From positions 19,837,013 to 19,901,012 of the forward strand of contig NC_064758.1 in the NCBI RefSeq assembly GCF_011397635.1: a stretch of DNA of 64,000 bases, in the 5' to 3' direction. The translations under genes and the position numbers were made by a program. The notes below the pieces were generated by a model that did no database searches, was not told the DNA's origin, and saw only the letters and a list, made by a program, of their open reading frames with translations. Origin of the DNA: Epinephelus fuscoguttatus. Its lineage: Eukaryota > Chordata > Actinopteri > Perciformes > Serranidae. Shown piece by piece: positions 25,781 to 37,532 of the stretch (positions are counted from its first letter, which is position 1; every line of letters begins with the position of its first letter).

Positions 25781-27440
25781 ACATATGACATATCAGAAGT
25801 TCCCTATTGGGAAAACATGGTAGACGTATAGAGGATTTTTATAATGGCAATACTAATGAACATGAGGTTAAAAAACTTAGGTTGTAAAATGTGCTGCACA
25901 ATGAAATGAAAAAATAACGTGAGTGAGATCTAATGAAATGAGGCCTTTTATTTACCTCAATCTGTTTTATTGCCTTGATCAGTTTTGCCAAACCAATGTA
26001 TCCATGGAAATGTTTTTACTGTGCATTTACATTTTTGAGTGTAAATAACCATCTGTTCATCATATGAATTCTCACTGCAGTATCAGATCCACTGGACTAG
26101 GTTCCTCACAGAAACAACAAGAATGATACCTTGAAAGCATGCATGTGTCATGTGACCTCTTCCCCACACATGGTCAATCTTCTTTAAGTGTTCTGTCTCA
26201 ACAACTCTGGTCAGGAGAAAGAAAACAGAATATGGTCTCCATTTATCTGGAATTCTCTCTTTTTCCTAGCTTGGGGAATGTGCCAGGGAATTGGGGTATG
26301 GCACAAAACTCAGGCCTTGGGGAATTTGGGAAGAAAGCAGAGGGCATTCATGAGTCAGACAGATTTAGGTTTACTGGATGCCTCAGTAGCAAAGTACAAA
26401 TCCAGGACACTTGCTGTATGAGAAGGTAAACAGCATGGCCAAATCTTCTAAATAAAAGCCACAATCTTTCCATAACAGTTTGTATCGGTTTCATGTCAGT
26501 GCATTTGCCTTTTCTATGTTTAAAGTTTATCTGTGTGTGTGTATGAGGATGTATACTTCAAACTCAGCAGGAAAGACTTTTATCTCAAATTTTATCTCAA
26601 TTTGGATTTGCATGCTACAGCTATCAGTTAATCTTTGCATAATTATGTCCACATGAGATGGAGAAATAGTATCGTCAGACAAGAATATTACAGGTTTCCT
26701 CTGTTCCAGTCTTTTATGGCAGTCTAGTGTTTGATATAATGACCGCCCCAGGAGGCAACACAGAGTAAAAGGAAATTGGAGTTGGAGGCTCAGTGAGTTA
26801 AGTTTGTTTTCATAACAGTGATCTGAGAACTGTAGGTGCACCCTCATAAAACCTCCTGTTGGCCTTTTTTCACTTTTCCTATGTGTACACAATATTCACA
26901 CAAATTCCTGCAGGCGTTCCAATTCAGCCTCCATCATTCCCTCAGCCAGCATACACAAACTCATATCCCACAGTGGTTGGATCAGTTAAAATGAGTTACA
27001 TTGAATTTTAAACAACTTCAAAATAATTTGACCAACATTTTATAGACACCCTCTTGGGTTTCAGGATGTTGTAAATGTCCCTTTAAAAATTTAACTTGCA
27101 GTCCTGTAGTGCCAGGAGGCGGGCAGGGCGGGGTTCCTTATGTAATCTGATTGGCATTATATGTGGGTGCATATCAGTCACTGACTCCTTGCGGTCTATG
27201 TCTCACATATATCATGAAACACCTCATATTCTTTTGCTTGTCAGCTTGTCTGGCCTCAAGTAAGAGAAACACATGCTAAATCTTATTGAAGTCAGGTGAT
27301 GGGCGCGATTGGTCAATATTGTTTAGACTTAAAAAACACATTGGTTGTGTGGCCAGTGCTGAGGGTTATTGTCCTGCAGGGTGACTTCCTCCTCCTTAAT
27401 GTCTGAGAGATGAGGAGGCGTGCCCTGAATTATGAGCTTT
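25781..27440. other. Non-coding stretch, no gene recognised
   Basis: Open frames of 96 codons (26139-26429) and 121 codons (26527-26892, minus) show no recognisable domain. No repeat family was identified with confidence. Confidence 0.4.
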
Positions 27441-28160
27441 TTATCCCCCCATGCTTTTCACTTCAACTTCAAGTTCAGGTAATTTATCATATGCACAACA
27501 TTTAAAGGAAAGCAGTCGTCTCCAAAGCTGTCCGTGAGCCTGGTGGCACCAAACTGGATGCTGTGGTACCATCTGTGTCTGGTGATTGGGGTCTTTGATA
27601 ATATTTTCAACTTTCGTCCTGCTCCGCTGGGTGTAGAAGACCTTCATGGATGGCAGTTCCACCCTAATGTGCTGGGCAGTTTTCATCACCTTATGTCATG
27701 CCTTAGGGTAGAGGGCAGGTGGTGAGGCAGCCTGTCATGATACTCTCGATGGTGCATCTATAGAAGATGCAGAGTATCCTGGGGTACATGTTGACCGTCC
27801 TCAGCCTGGGGAGGAAGAAGAGCTGTTGTCTTGCAATCTCGGTGATGACTGCAAGACATCTTATTTGAACCCAGAGGAACCTGAAACTGGGGACTCTCTC
27901 CACTGTAGTCCTGTGATGGAGATGAGGGCATGTCCTTCTCCCTCTTGCTTCCCACAGCACACAATTAGCTCCTTAGCTTTGTTGATGTTCAGATGAATGT
28001 TGTTGTCCTGGCACCAAGATGTCAAGGCTCTGATCTCGTCTCTGTAGGATGTCTGGCTGCTTGAGGTGTTTTGGAGCTGCCTGTGTGGCCATGCAGTCAT
28101 CATACTGAAACAAGATGATCTTTGTCTCATCTGTCCAAAAACCTGTGAAATTGGCACACC
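27441..28160 (-). mobile_element. L2-like LINE remnant (end of the reverse transcriptase ORF)
   Basis: In shifting minus-strand frames the sequence reads ALTSWCQDNNIHLNINKAKE, PSFRFLWVQI, PRILCIFYRCTIESIMTG and MMKTAQHIRVELPS. These are the order and wording of the post-catalytic region of fish L2-type LINEs (LNVNKTKE, FLG, FYRCTIESILT, TAQHITG). Frames shift several times and there are stops, so it is inactive. Upstream parts were not found. Confidence 0.75.
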
Positions 28161-28520
28161 TCTGCCTGCATCCTGGAGTGTTCTTCATCTGTGGGACAGG
28201 TAGTCCAATTCCGCTGTCCACTATGCCAGTCCTCTGTGAACTACCAGGTCCTTGTCAAGTGATGATTTCATATTCCTGAACCAAAGAATTCAACACAGAT
28301 GATCATTTTGGCTGACTGATGAATTAAGATTGTTCGGCCTCACAATGGAAAGTTTCACTGGCATTGACTCTTATTTTGTCAAAAGCTGTTGAAAGGCAAC
28401 ATCTGAATCCAAAGGCAAAACACCCCAGGATCAACTGCAGACCTTTGTGCAGATTAGTGTAATGATGAAGAGAAACTTCAGCAGGAACTCATACAACTAC
28501 ATTTGGGAATCTTATGGATG

Positions 28521-28522
28521 AA

Positions 28523-28574
<52 letters not shown>

Positions 28575-28576
28575 AA
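28521..28576. repeat. (GAAA)n microsatellite
   Basis: About 56 bp of near-perfect AAAG tetranucleotide repeats. Confidence 0.97.
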
Positions 28577-29504
28577 TAGGCCTATAGTCACTCCCCTGAG
28601 TCTCTGTCCTTGTTCCCAAAATGCAGATGAAGATTTGTAGAGACTCTGGCTTTCTGTAAAGTCTAATTAGTCACTGAAAAAACTTTAAGACAATCACACT
28701 AAAAGTCAACAGCCATTTATACTATAAAAACAGGCCCAGCCCCCAGAGACCTCTAATAAACTACAGATTTTCCTGCCACAGTATATCAATTACATTTTAT
28801 TTTTTTATGACACCATTTAAAAGCAAAATTAACTTATACTGTATATTCCCACAGTTAAGAAAACAATGTGCACAATACTAAAACAGAAATGCAAGTAAAA
28901 TAATTAACCATAACTGCTTAAACATCATCTGACCATGATTAATGAGAAATTTGAAACACTTTGCATATAGCCTATAGCTCTCCCTAAAAACAAACAAAGT
29001 AATATTGCAGATGGACTGTTGCCAATCCTTTTGGCAGCAGCACTGTGTCAATGGCCTTGGGGCGATTTTGTCCAGATCAGAAGGGTTACAAACCTAAAAA
29101 CCATAACTGCCGGAAAGTAATAATAGATCGACCCTGTAACCTTGGAAACTGTTCCATGAGTTTATCTTCAGAAATGATGAGAGCCTTTACATGTTCTCAA
29201 AACAGTTCTCTGTAGCACTGACCCTTCGGTCTCCACTGTCCGGGCATGTTAGGTAAAAGTACCTTCATTAAGGAACTTGAGAGGCAGCCCCTCATCTTTA
29301 CCTTAGGGGCAAGCTGTAATTATTTCCAAACTGACTCTTCTATAACAGACAGGTGCTCATATGTGACTTGAGATTATGAGATTATAAGTGTTTGCATAAC
29401 CCCATTTTCCACATTCCCATTTTGGAGCATCTGGAGTGATTATTGTGAGGTGTGTTTGTGCATGTGCTGCGTGCACCTGTGCTTTTAATTCTCTGTTGAT
29501 GCAG
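28577..29504. other. Non-coding stretch, no gene recognised
   Basis: AT-rich sequence between a microsatellite and a LINE remnant. Nothing recognisable in either strand. Confidence 0.4.
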
Positions 29505-30160
29505 TGAAATGGATAGAGTCCTATCTCACTATAAGAAGACAATGTACTAGAGTTGGGAACAGGACCTCATTGTTTATTGATTGCTCTGTTGGTGTTCCAC
29601 AAGGCTCAATCTTGGGACCTCTTCTGTTTAGTCCATATATTAATGATCTGCCATCCACATGTCCTGAAGTAAAAAACCCAAATGTACACAAATGACATGG
29701 TCATCCTCGCACATGGGAAAGACAGATGTGAAATGGCAGTTAAATTAGCAGCAGCAATAGCCAAAATTTCCAGCTGGCTGTCTGAGTGTGGCCTGACCTA
29801 CATGTAGGTAAAACTGCTTGGATGTATTTTTATATTAGGAAAAAAAGAGGTCAGCCAGATTGTAAAAGGAGGAAGGATCCAGACTGTCACATTTTAAATA
29901 TCTAGGAATAAGTACTGATTTATAGCTGACTTTTAAGAGGCATGTGAAGCAGGTGTGCAAAACTGTAAAATTCAATTTAAGGAACTTTAGGTTTATTCGA
30001 AACCAGCTCCCCTTGCTGCATTCAATGGTTTTTTCACATATTTCATACTGCATTACAAGCTGGTCATAAGCTGGAAAACAACACTAGCTCCACTGCAAAG
30101 ACTTTACAAACAAACACTCAAGGTACTGGACAAAGAAAATATTTTTAATTTAATCTAACC

Positions 30161-30232
30161 ACTGTGACATCATTCTTTTTTTTTCTTTTTTCCCCCCCTT
30201 TTTTTTCTCACTCTCACTGTGACATCATTCAA
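30161..30232. repeat. 16 bp direct repeat flanking a polypyrimidine tract
   Basis: CACTGTGACATCATTC occurs at 30161-30176 and again at 30217-30232, with a T/C-only tract between. The second copy abuts the left end of the dispersed repeat at 30232. It may be a local duplication made when the tract or the repeat arrived. Confidence 0.7.
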
Positions 30233-30770
30233 AGCAACACATTCTCACTCTGACCTCGTCACATATTGACATTTGGCCATGGACTTTCCACGTCCTCACG
30301 CAATGTGCAAGGTACCCTGGGTGCATTTGTTGTTGACATTCTGGGACACTGTGTCAAGCTCTGCCTGTTACATGCATTGTCTTCTTTCAAAATACACTTC
30401 TGTTTTCAGAGGAAATTTAACGTTTACATACAGTCTCTTTCAAAATAAAAGTACTTTGTCAGCACAACACCGCAATTTTTTTCCTTCAACAACTAATGCT
30501 CGTAGTTGGGTTTAGGCAACAAAAACGCGTAGTTAGGGTTAGGAAAAAAAGAACAGGGTTTAGCTTTAGAATCTTACAGGACAAAAACACCACTCTACCG
30601 GGTGAAAGTCCGTGTTTGTTACACCCATCCACCACCCTTCCCACCTGCCCCATTTGGACTTTCGCCACCTTAACTTTCATCCTTGTCCCACCGTGTTTCT
30701 CCTTGACACTGCTGGACGCCGTGAAACTATAACGGCAACCAGCCACGTATCATGCTGACAATAAAGGATG
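30232..30770 (+). mobile_element. Dispersed repeat, about 540 bp family, copy 1 (inserted in a LINE)
   Basis: Left end AAAGCAACACATTCTCAC, then GGACTTTCCACG, AAGGTACCCTGGGTG, TTTTTTTCCTTCAACAACTA, GGGTTTAGGCAACAAAAACG and CCATCCACCACCC; the right end is GGCAACCAGCCACG to AATAAAGGATG. The same ordered words occur at 57165-57545 (same strand), 62957-63430 (inverted) and 38540-38738 (inverted, internally deleted). No protein frame is shared. It is a non-autonomous element of unknown class. Confidence 0.75.
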
Positions 30771-31350
30771 GCTTTTTTTCCTTGCTGGATTTTGATGACT
30801 TCGGAGTGAGACCAAGCTCTTCAAAGGCCTTGCTGATGCCAGTCTAGTGTACAAAATGATTAATGATCTGGCTGCTCCTCCATTAAAAGAGTTCATACAA
30901 CTGCGCTCAGACAATGGGAGGACATCTATGGATGACCAACAGAGGCGACTGTGCAGTTTGGTGGATCAGTTTTTGGTCTTCGGTCTTTGTTAGAGCTACA
31001 GACTATTGGAACTCAGTACCAAGTGAGATAAGACTTTGCTGGTTTTAAATTCAGGATAAAATCACGGCTAAATGAACTGAAACACTTGATATAACAATAT
31101 GAAATCTTCATGCAAGTTCTATTGTTGTTGCTGTTTTTTATTGTTGCGATGACTTGATGGTGTGTTGTCTTGCTATTGTTATTGCTGAAGCCATTGTGTC
31201 ATGAACATGTTCTATTTTGTAACTGTGGTTTTTTTTTTATAGAATAGTGTCTTTTAGCAGAGGAGTTATTTTCTGATTCCTGCCCAGGGACTACAGATAA
31301 AAAGTAGTGGTGCATTGTCCCTGTTAAATAAATAAAATAAATGAATAAAA

Positions 31351-32050
31351 ATCAAATAATTAAGTGTTTATAAGTAGGCTAAATTCTAAAAGAGATAAAT
31401 GCCTCATCATCATAAAGTTGGGTTAATGTGTAGTGTTTAAGACAATATAAAGGTCTATGCTGTTAAAGTGTTGCTGACTGATATCTTTTATTATCTTTAA
31501 ACAAGACAAGTCTCCTATATTTTAGGCTACACATAGTTATGCAACAGCAGGAACTCAAGTAGTTCATCTCAGTGCATACACACGGTGCATTTGACTTAGT
31601 GGTTGTTATGGCAGGCGTGGGCGTGCACCCAAGCCTCTCCAAAGCTCTCTACCTTTGATTCCGGGCGTTTAGACAGAGAAGTCGTTAGAGGAGCATCGTA
31701 TCGGTCTGTGCGCTCCACAGCGTCCTCTCTACACAGCGCCGTGTGACTGGAGAGCAATTTGTTTTACGGGAAACCGCAGTTTCCTCTCACCCCGGTGTGC
31801 GTGCTACAGGCGTGACTTACGACGAGACGCCATAAATATGAAAGGAAGCGCGCGACAAACATCCTCTGATCCGTTATTTGACGCGTGGACCGTATGAGAT
31901 GAACTGCACGTGGACATCTACGCTCAAGTTAATGGATTTTTACTCGGTGCTGGAGGGAGATTAATTTGACAAGTGCGCTGCATCCTCATCGGGCTATGAT
32001 TCACTTTGGGAATATCTGACATAACAAGGATACTATCCATCCTCGCCAGA
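31351..32050 (+). promoter_or_regulatory. edn3: Promoter and 5' UTR region of edn3
   Basis: From about 31600 to 32050 the DNA becomes richer in GC and CpG than its surroundings and leads directly to the edn3 start codon, so it should hold the core promoter and 5' UTR. CATAAATATGAAAGG at 31830 could be a TATA-like element. No transcription start is assigned. Confidence 0.4.
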
Positions 32051-35000
32051 ATGATGCTTTTCAAAATCTTGGCGTTAATTCTCTTACAGGGTACGTTTAC
32101 TGTCGGCAGCTAAACTACTCATTCATTTATTAACTTGGTCATCACTTTTTTTCCTAACATGTTTCTCTACCATACAAGGTGCCTTCACAATCACATCCGA
32201 GGTCAGCCCCGGTGGTCTCCCAGCATCCAGCAGGGTGATTGGCACCGGGAGACCCGCGGGTTCACAGCTGTCTGAGGCGACAGAGGGAAAGTCCAGGTCT
32301 AAGCGCTGTACCTGTTATTCCTACAAGGATAAAGAGTGCGTCTACTACTGCCACTTGGATATCATCTGGATCAACACTCCCGAGTAAGATATGCTCTGTT
32401 CAGTTAAAACAAGAACATCTTTAATTCTCCTGTGATCCACCCGGACGTGCTACTATGTTGTGCAAGCATCTCCGGGCTTGCACAATATCTTTTTTTTTGT
32501 CAGTGGGGATTAGAAGATACTTTTAACACTATTTAAAACGCAGATTGGCATGTGGCTGGTTTGTGAATAAGCCAGCACAGTGTAGCAAGTCACGCCCGGT
32601 AAATGCTTCCCTGGGGCGCCAGACGCATCACGCTTCAAGTGATGGCAAGCCCAGCAAAATCTAACTCATTCGAAAGGTCACAGTCTAAAAACACATAGGT
32701 GGAGGTTATTATTGCAACTCTTTTCTTTGGTCTGCAGTCCGGCTATTCTTAATTCACCTTTTGATCCGGGACTGCTGTCTCACCCTCTCAGCAGCCCACA
32801 CATGAAGCCATAATCTGCAGGGTTATAAATCCATATCCTCTAATTATGTGTTTTAAACACACAAACATGTTAATCTGATAGTAAGAAGAATAAGCATAAA
32901 GATAAAAAGGCTAAAATCTGTGCTCCTGTGCCCTTGGCAAAACTGAATCAGAATGCGGAAATTAGGTGGTTACATTTGTGACAGCTTGATGTCTTAATCA
33001 AGATGGTTCTTGCACCATGATCGAAAGACTATTACTCCAGTTGTGCATGTTTCAAATGCACCGGTATTATGTCTAAATCCATGGTTTATAATAAAAAACA
33101 ATGTAATAATGAATGGTATATGTTAAAGGGTACTCAAAGGCACTTTTTACAGTAATAACCACAGTAACAAAGCAGTTCAAGCATTAACAGTTTAAAACCA
33201 ACTAGCCTATAACAATGAAAAAAGGAAGGGGCGACTAATACTTCACAGATTATAGGATTTAAATAGACAGGTTTTGAGTGCGGTTTTGACAGAGGGGTGT
33301 GAGGGAGATGTCTGAGGAATTTCTGAGCATGGGCCGATTATGAGACAAGCCCCTGGGCATATGTAAAAGACCCCAACACCTCTGCCACCGTTTACAGGAG
33401 CACGGCATACAGACTTTGTGTCATTTTTTGGAGTATTTTTTGTATGTCTTTGTAGTTCCTTTGCATCTCTTTATGGTTATTTTGTATCACTTCGTGGTCA
33501 GTATGTGTTTGAGTTGCATTTCGCAGGTGAAAACCAGGAGGGTCCCTTGCACTTTGGGCCCCTCGGCCTGTGCCTGGTCGGCCCGTTCAGTAATCCATCC
33601 AAAGTCGAATCCTTTTTCTAAGCACTCACAAGTTTGAGGCAAACATGAACAAGAATCATTGATAACAGATGTAGCAACTGGATAACTTCCCTGTCATGAG
33701 CTGAGCAGTTAAAATACTAGTAGGATTAAGTTGTGACACTGAATGGACCGAGATCAGAGACATCTGGCTTACAAACCCAGTAGTCTAAAGGGGCTGTTGA
33801 GGTCAGCACTCACTTGGGCTGGATGTGTTTAGATGGAGTTTTACTGTGTTGTGGCGTGAATTTGTGTTAAACTGGATTGTTTTGTTGATGCTCTTTAGTC
33901 TTCTTTTAGACAAAACCGAAGGAATTCATTAAAAATAAATAAATAAATTACTCACAATTTAGATTAATTAGCTTTTTCTTTAGAGAGAGAAAGAGCTGGC
34001 CCGTGGTGTAAACAGCTTATGCTGTCGTGTATGTACAAACACTGAAGAGGGCAATGTAATTAAGGCGTTATTGATAATTTGGTGCCCCTAACGCAGTCAT
34101 GATCTGATCCCCAAAAGCCAGGGGCCTGTCCAGATGTACACCAACTGCACATCATGAGTTATTTATGCTAGTTCTGCAGGTGAAGAAAAGTAAACATGAC
34201 CATTTGGAATAATCAGAGTGTGCAGCCGCTTCTCACACTTGTGGCTAAGTGTGTTCAACATGTGGCCTAGCACACCGCAGATTAGTGGCAATACTCTAAC
34301 ACATAATTTCCAACACGTACTTGTTTGGAGGAATCTGTTTTTGCCACCTTGTAACCGCATATTAAAACCACTGGCAAGACAGCAGGAAAGCATTCTTTCT
34401 TCCTCTTTCTTTCTGCGCCAATACTGCTGTTGGCTGTTTAAGCTAAACAGCGCACTTCATTACAGCTTAGCAAGTTGAGGCAAATTGACATACTTTTAAC
34501 ATTGAGTAGGATATTGAAAGTCACTGCAACATTGATATGAAAAAGGTAGGTGTGTTTTCAAATATATGCACTCATAGTGTCAGGAGCGCCGCACTGTGAT
34601 AGAAGATAAACTCCCAAAATTGGCTCTTCCAGACTAAATTTTCATAAAATCTCAGTATGGAATTTCAAAGAGGGGGTATCATCTTTCAGTCATGTGAAGC
34701 CCCCCAAATGCTCCTGAGAAACTGCTCCTTATTGGCTCACAACACTGTGGTTTAGCCTCTATGTGTCCTTCTCTTTTGAGTTCTCCCCAATACTACAATT
34801 ATAATTAAAGTGCATTTACTCAGTTTGTCATATTGTTTAAAATGCAGGTTTCCAAGAAAAATTGCTCTCCTAGCCACTAGCTGATGTCAGCATTCCCCGA
34901 TCCTGTTGTGATACGTTGAGGCAGAACACTGATCCGCAGCTACTCCAAAATGAAAAGATATGAGTTTAAATGCCTTTAATCCTAAGGTCAAGCAGGTATA

Positions 35001-37005
35001 TAGTCCTGTATAAACAGACCGCAGGATCAGGCAAACACATGGGAAACGGCAGGCACTCAATCATATGCAGGCAGCAGGCAGTCTGACATAATCTGGCAAA
35101 TCTACGGGGAATGTCATTTATATATTTACTGTCAATATTTTATTTGTACTATGAAAACAGACTTAATGGATCAGGTTAGTATTTTTGTCCTGGTAGGCAG
35201 ACCTTTCTCTCTGCATGCACAAATCTTGCTGGCATACTCTGATTGGTTTTAACATGCTCTCCTTCCTCTTTGGCCTTTGTAGCTCCCAAAGCCACAGACA
35301 CCTTTGTATTTGTTCTCACATCCACCACAGATTGTCGAAAACAGACAAGTGGAAAAATGAGAAAATGGAGAGCAGATAAGCAGTGGTCAGTCTTACACTA
35401 AGCACTAAAAGTGGTATCCAGATGTGGGGATTGGGTTTAGAGTCAGATATATACAGTCACAGATTCTCTGACTTTTGATTTGATCTATGGAAGATATATT
35501 TCAAGTTTATTATGCACTTTCTGGCTGCCTTTGTTTTTTTCCATTTCCAATACCCAGTGGTCACTTGATGTGAAACAAATGTTCACAGGCAAAATGTTTC
35601 ATCAATAGCAGAACGTAAAACACGAGGCAGATTCAGTGAACACAGAAGTGTGTCTGGATAATAACACCAGCCTTAATGCAGATCCTTTAAATGTCTGAAT
35701 GTGTGGCTTCTGAGAAACCTTTTTGTAAGGTAACATTAAACAAAGAGAATGTCTGCATCATGAAATAGGCCATGTATCATGTGTAGGCTTTTCACTCAAA
35801 TCTAAACTGCTATACAATGTGAACTTGTCAGAAGTCTCACTGTCTGGTGTCAAAATAAAATCTATATGACAACTGGATTCGAGGCTACAGAAGATTCATG
35901 TTTGAGCACTCTCTCAAAATATCACTATTAAAGGAAGAGTTCATGCCCAAAATTATCATATGTATATCAGTTACTCACACCATTTTACCTTTAACTTGCA
36001 AGGAAAACTTTTTTTTTCCGCATGCCTTTCGGTGAACGAAGAATCCAAAAACAGAAAAAATTCTTGATGAACTGAAGTGAAAGGGGGCCAGGTTTAACAA
36101 CAGTGAAACTATAGCAAAACATCCGTTTACAAACCCTCACACAACTCGTCCAGTGCAGTCCAACTCTTGTACATCCAGTTGTATCCTCAGTACTTCCCAA
36201 ATATGCATTTTTGCTAAAGTCGTAATATGCAAAACACTTTTGCATACGTGAAAAAGCGCCTGGGCAAGCACATGCATTCGAACTTTGATTTGCATTCCAT
36301 TGAAATTCTGCCTCCCAGCTCGTTCATTGTTTAGGAGTTCTGTTGTCACTCACCCGAGCCTGTCGCATTCTGGCCAATGAATGAGCTGAGAAGCGGGATT
36401 TCAATGGAATGCAAGAGCAGAATTTAAATGCATGCGCTTGCCAAGGCGGACAATTTGTCCTGGTGCCAAACTGTTTTAGCAGAAGTGTTTTAAATAGTAA
36501 GATAATTAAGCAAAACGCATGTGTTTGGGAAGTACTGAACTTACAGCTGTATAAATAAGACTTGGAATACACTGCACAAGTTCTTTGAGAGTTTGTAGAT
36601 GGTTGTTTTGATGTAATTTTCGCTTCCATTTCATTAAGATTTCTTTCCGTTTTTGGGTTTCTTCTTATCCAAGTTTTCTTTACCATTTCAAGGTGACACA
36701 GCATGAGTTACTGACATACAAATGATAATTTTAGAATAAAGTAATCCTTTAAATATTTGTTTTTGGGGTCTTTTTCTCAGTCCCCAAGAATGCGATTATC
36801 TAATATTTTTCTGAAAAACCTGGCTGTGCTTTTTTTATCTTCTCAGACGCACTGTGCCGTATGGAATGTCGAGCTACAGAGGACCTCAGCGAATCAGACG
36901 TGCTGTCGGTGGACAAGCAACTGAACATGAGGGAGCAAGGACTCAGCGCTGCGTCTGCACTGTGCTTGACGCAGACCCTCAGTGCCATGACTTTTGCATG
37001 TCAAG
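32051..37005 (+). CDS. edn3: Preproendothelin-3, exons 1-3
   Basis: Exons 32051-32090, 32179-32383 and 36847-37005 join in phase to 135 residues. A hydrophobic signal peptide ([14 protein letters not shown]) is followed by a propeptide ending in RSKR. The 21-residue peptide at 57-77 has Cys at positions 1, 3, 11 and 15 and ends HLDIIW. It differs from human ET-3, as I recall it, only at positions 4 (Tyr for Phe) and 5 (Ser for Thr), so this is endothelin-3, not 1 or 2. INTPE follows the Trp, the site cut by endothelin-converting enzyme. A second furin-type site (RIRR, to residue 100) precedes the endothelin-like peptide, [16 protein letters not shown] at 117-132. The secreted peptide acts on EDNRB receptors in neural-crest derivatives, including pigment cells. 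Introns are 88 bp and 4.5 kb. Which teleost paralogue (a or b) it is cannot be said from this window. Confidence 0.93.
33410..33605 (+). repeat. Dispersed repeat with internal minisatellite, copy B (right end)
   Basis: A short run of the TTGTATGTCTTTGTAGTTCC-type unit leads into TGCACTTTGGGCCCCTCGGC, then TTCAGTAATCCATCC, the same right end as at 25720-25763. It lies in edn3 intron 2. Confidence 0.75.
35928..36752. mobile_element. 825 bp foldback element with arms of about 400 bp, in edn3 intron 2
   Basis: The left arm (35928-36330) and right arm (36378-36752) are inverse copies. Strong blocks are CAGTACTTCCCAAA with its inverse TTTGGGAAGTACTG, TGCATTCCATTGAAAT with ATTTCAATGGAATGCA, and AAAATTATCAT with ATGATAATTTT. 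They diverge at many positions and by small indels. The outer ends are TTAAAGG and CCTTTAA, so a TTAA target duplication is possible but cannot be separated from the repeat itself. The unpaired loop is about 47 bp. There is no transposase frame. Type undetermined. Confidence 0.8.
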
Positions 37006-37197
37006 GTCAGTCTGTAAAAATGACATTCATTGGATCCCTTTCAGCCTCCTTAGATATATTTACATCAACACATTGATCTAAGTATAAGTGAGGAGTGAAA
37101 TGAATTAACCCTCTTGAAAAGAAGGCTTCTTACAGTAAACAAACACTGGATTAGCTGTGTAATATTACGGCTTTAATGTGAAATGTTCTCTTCAAAG

Positions 37198-37532
37198 CAC
37201 CCTGCAGACAGTGCCAATCAGGAGTCTCCACAGAGCGCCTGGTCCTGGATGACGGTTTGGTTCCTCTCCATCGTCCTCTGTTCTCCTCAGGGGAATGGAC
37301 CCTTCCCTCCTCTTTGCCCCCTTCATTTGCTGTTCCACACTCTTGCCTCCATAGGTAGCACACTGCCACATTCAAGGAAAAGACTCAGGAGTTTGACACC
37401 GCAGACATTCCTCAGCATTACAACTATTGGAGCAAGTTCCATCAGGCCGAGCAGTTTCAAGAACTCTTCAGAAAATCTGGTACAGATCCCTGGAGGCCAT
37501 CCCTATTTTGTTCCCTCCTGAGAGCAGCGTGA
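37198..37532 (+). CDS. edn3: Candidate terminal exon(s) of edn3
   Basis: Endothelin precursors continue past the endothelin-like peptide, so at least one more exon is expected. Acceptors at 37197 (TTCAAAG) and 37207 (CCTGCAG) both accept the phase left by exon 3. The first gives STLQTVPIRSLHRAPGPG and stop. The second gives RQCQSGVSTERLVLDD and runs to a stop at 37356-37358. A more protein-like frame, FKEKTQEFDTADIPQHYNYW and FHQAEQFQELFRKSG, ends at 37530-37532 but needs an acceptor at 37358 and a donor I cannot place. The true C-terminus is undecided. Confidence 0.4.

Larger units (their letters stand above)
29505..31350 (+). mobile_element. LINE remnant carrying the RT motif, split by a later insertion
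   Basis: The frame at 29504-29695 reads WIESYLTIRRQCTRVGNRTS and GVPQGSILGPLLFSPYINDL, the reverse-transcriptase block with the PQGSILGPLLF motif. Degenerate frames to about 30160 continue with FKYLGISTDL and LRNFRFIRNQLPLLH. Then a repeat of about 540 bp intervenes (30232-30770). The C-terminal part resumes (LADASLVYKMINDLAAPPLK) and ends in a 3' tail of AAATAAATAAAAT near 31325. There are many stops and frame breaks; the YADD motif is not intact. It probably belongs to the Jockey/CR1/L2/Rex group, clade uncertain. Confidence 0.75.

Noticed and set aside
26527-26892. 121-codon minus-strand open frame
   Set aside because: No recognisable motif. Likely chance.
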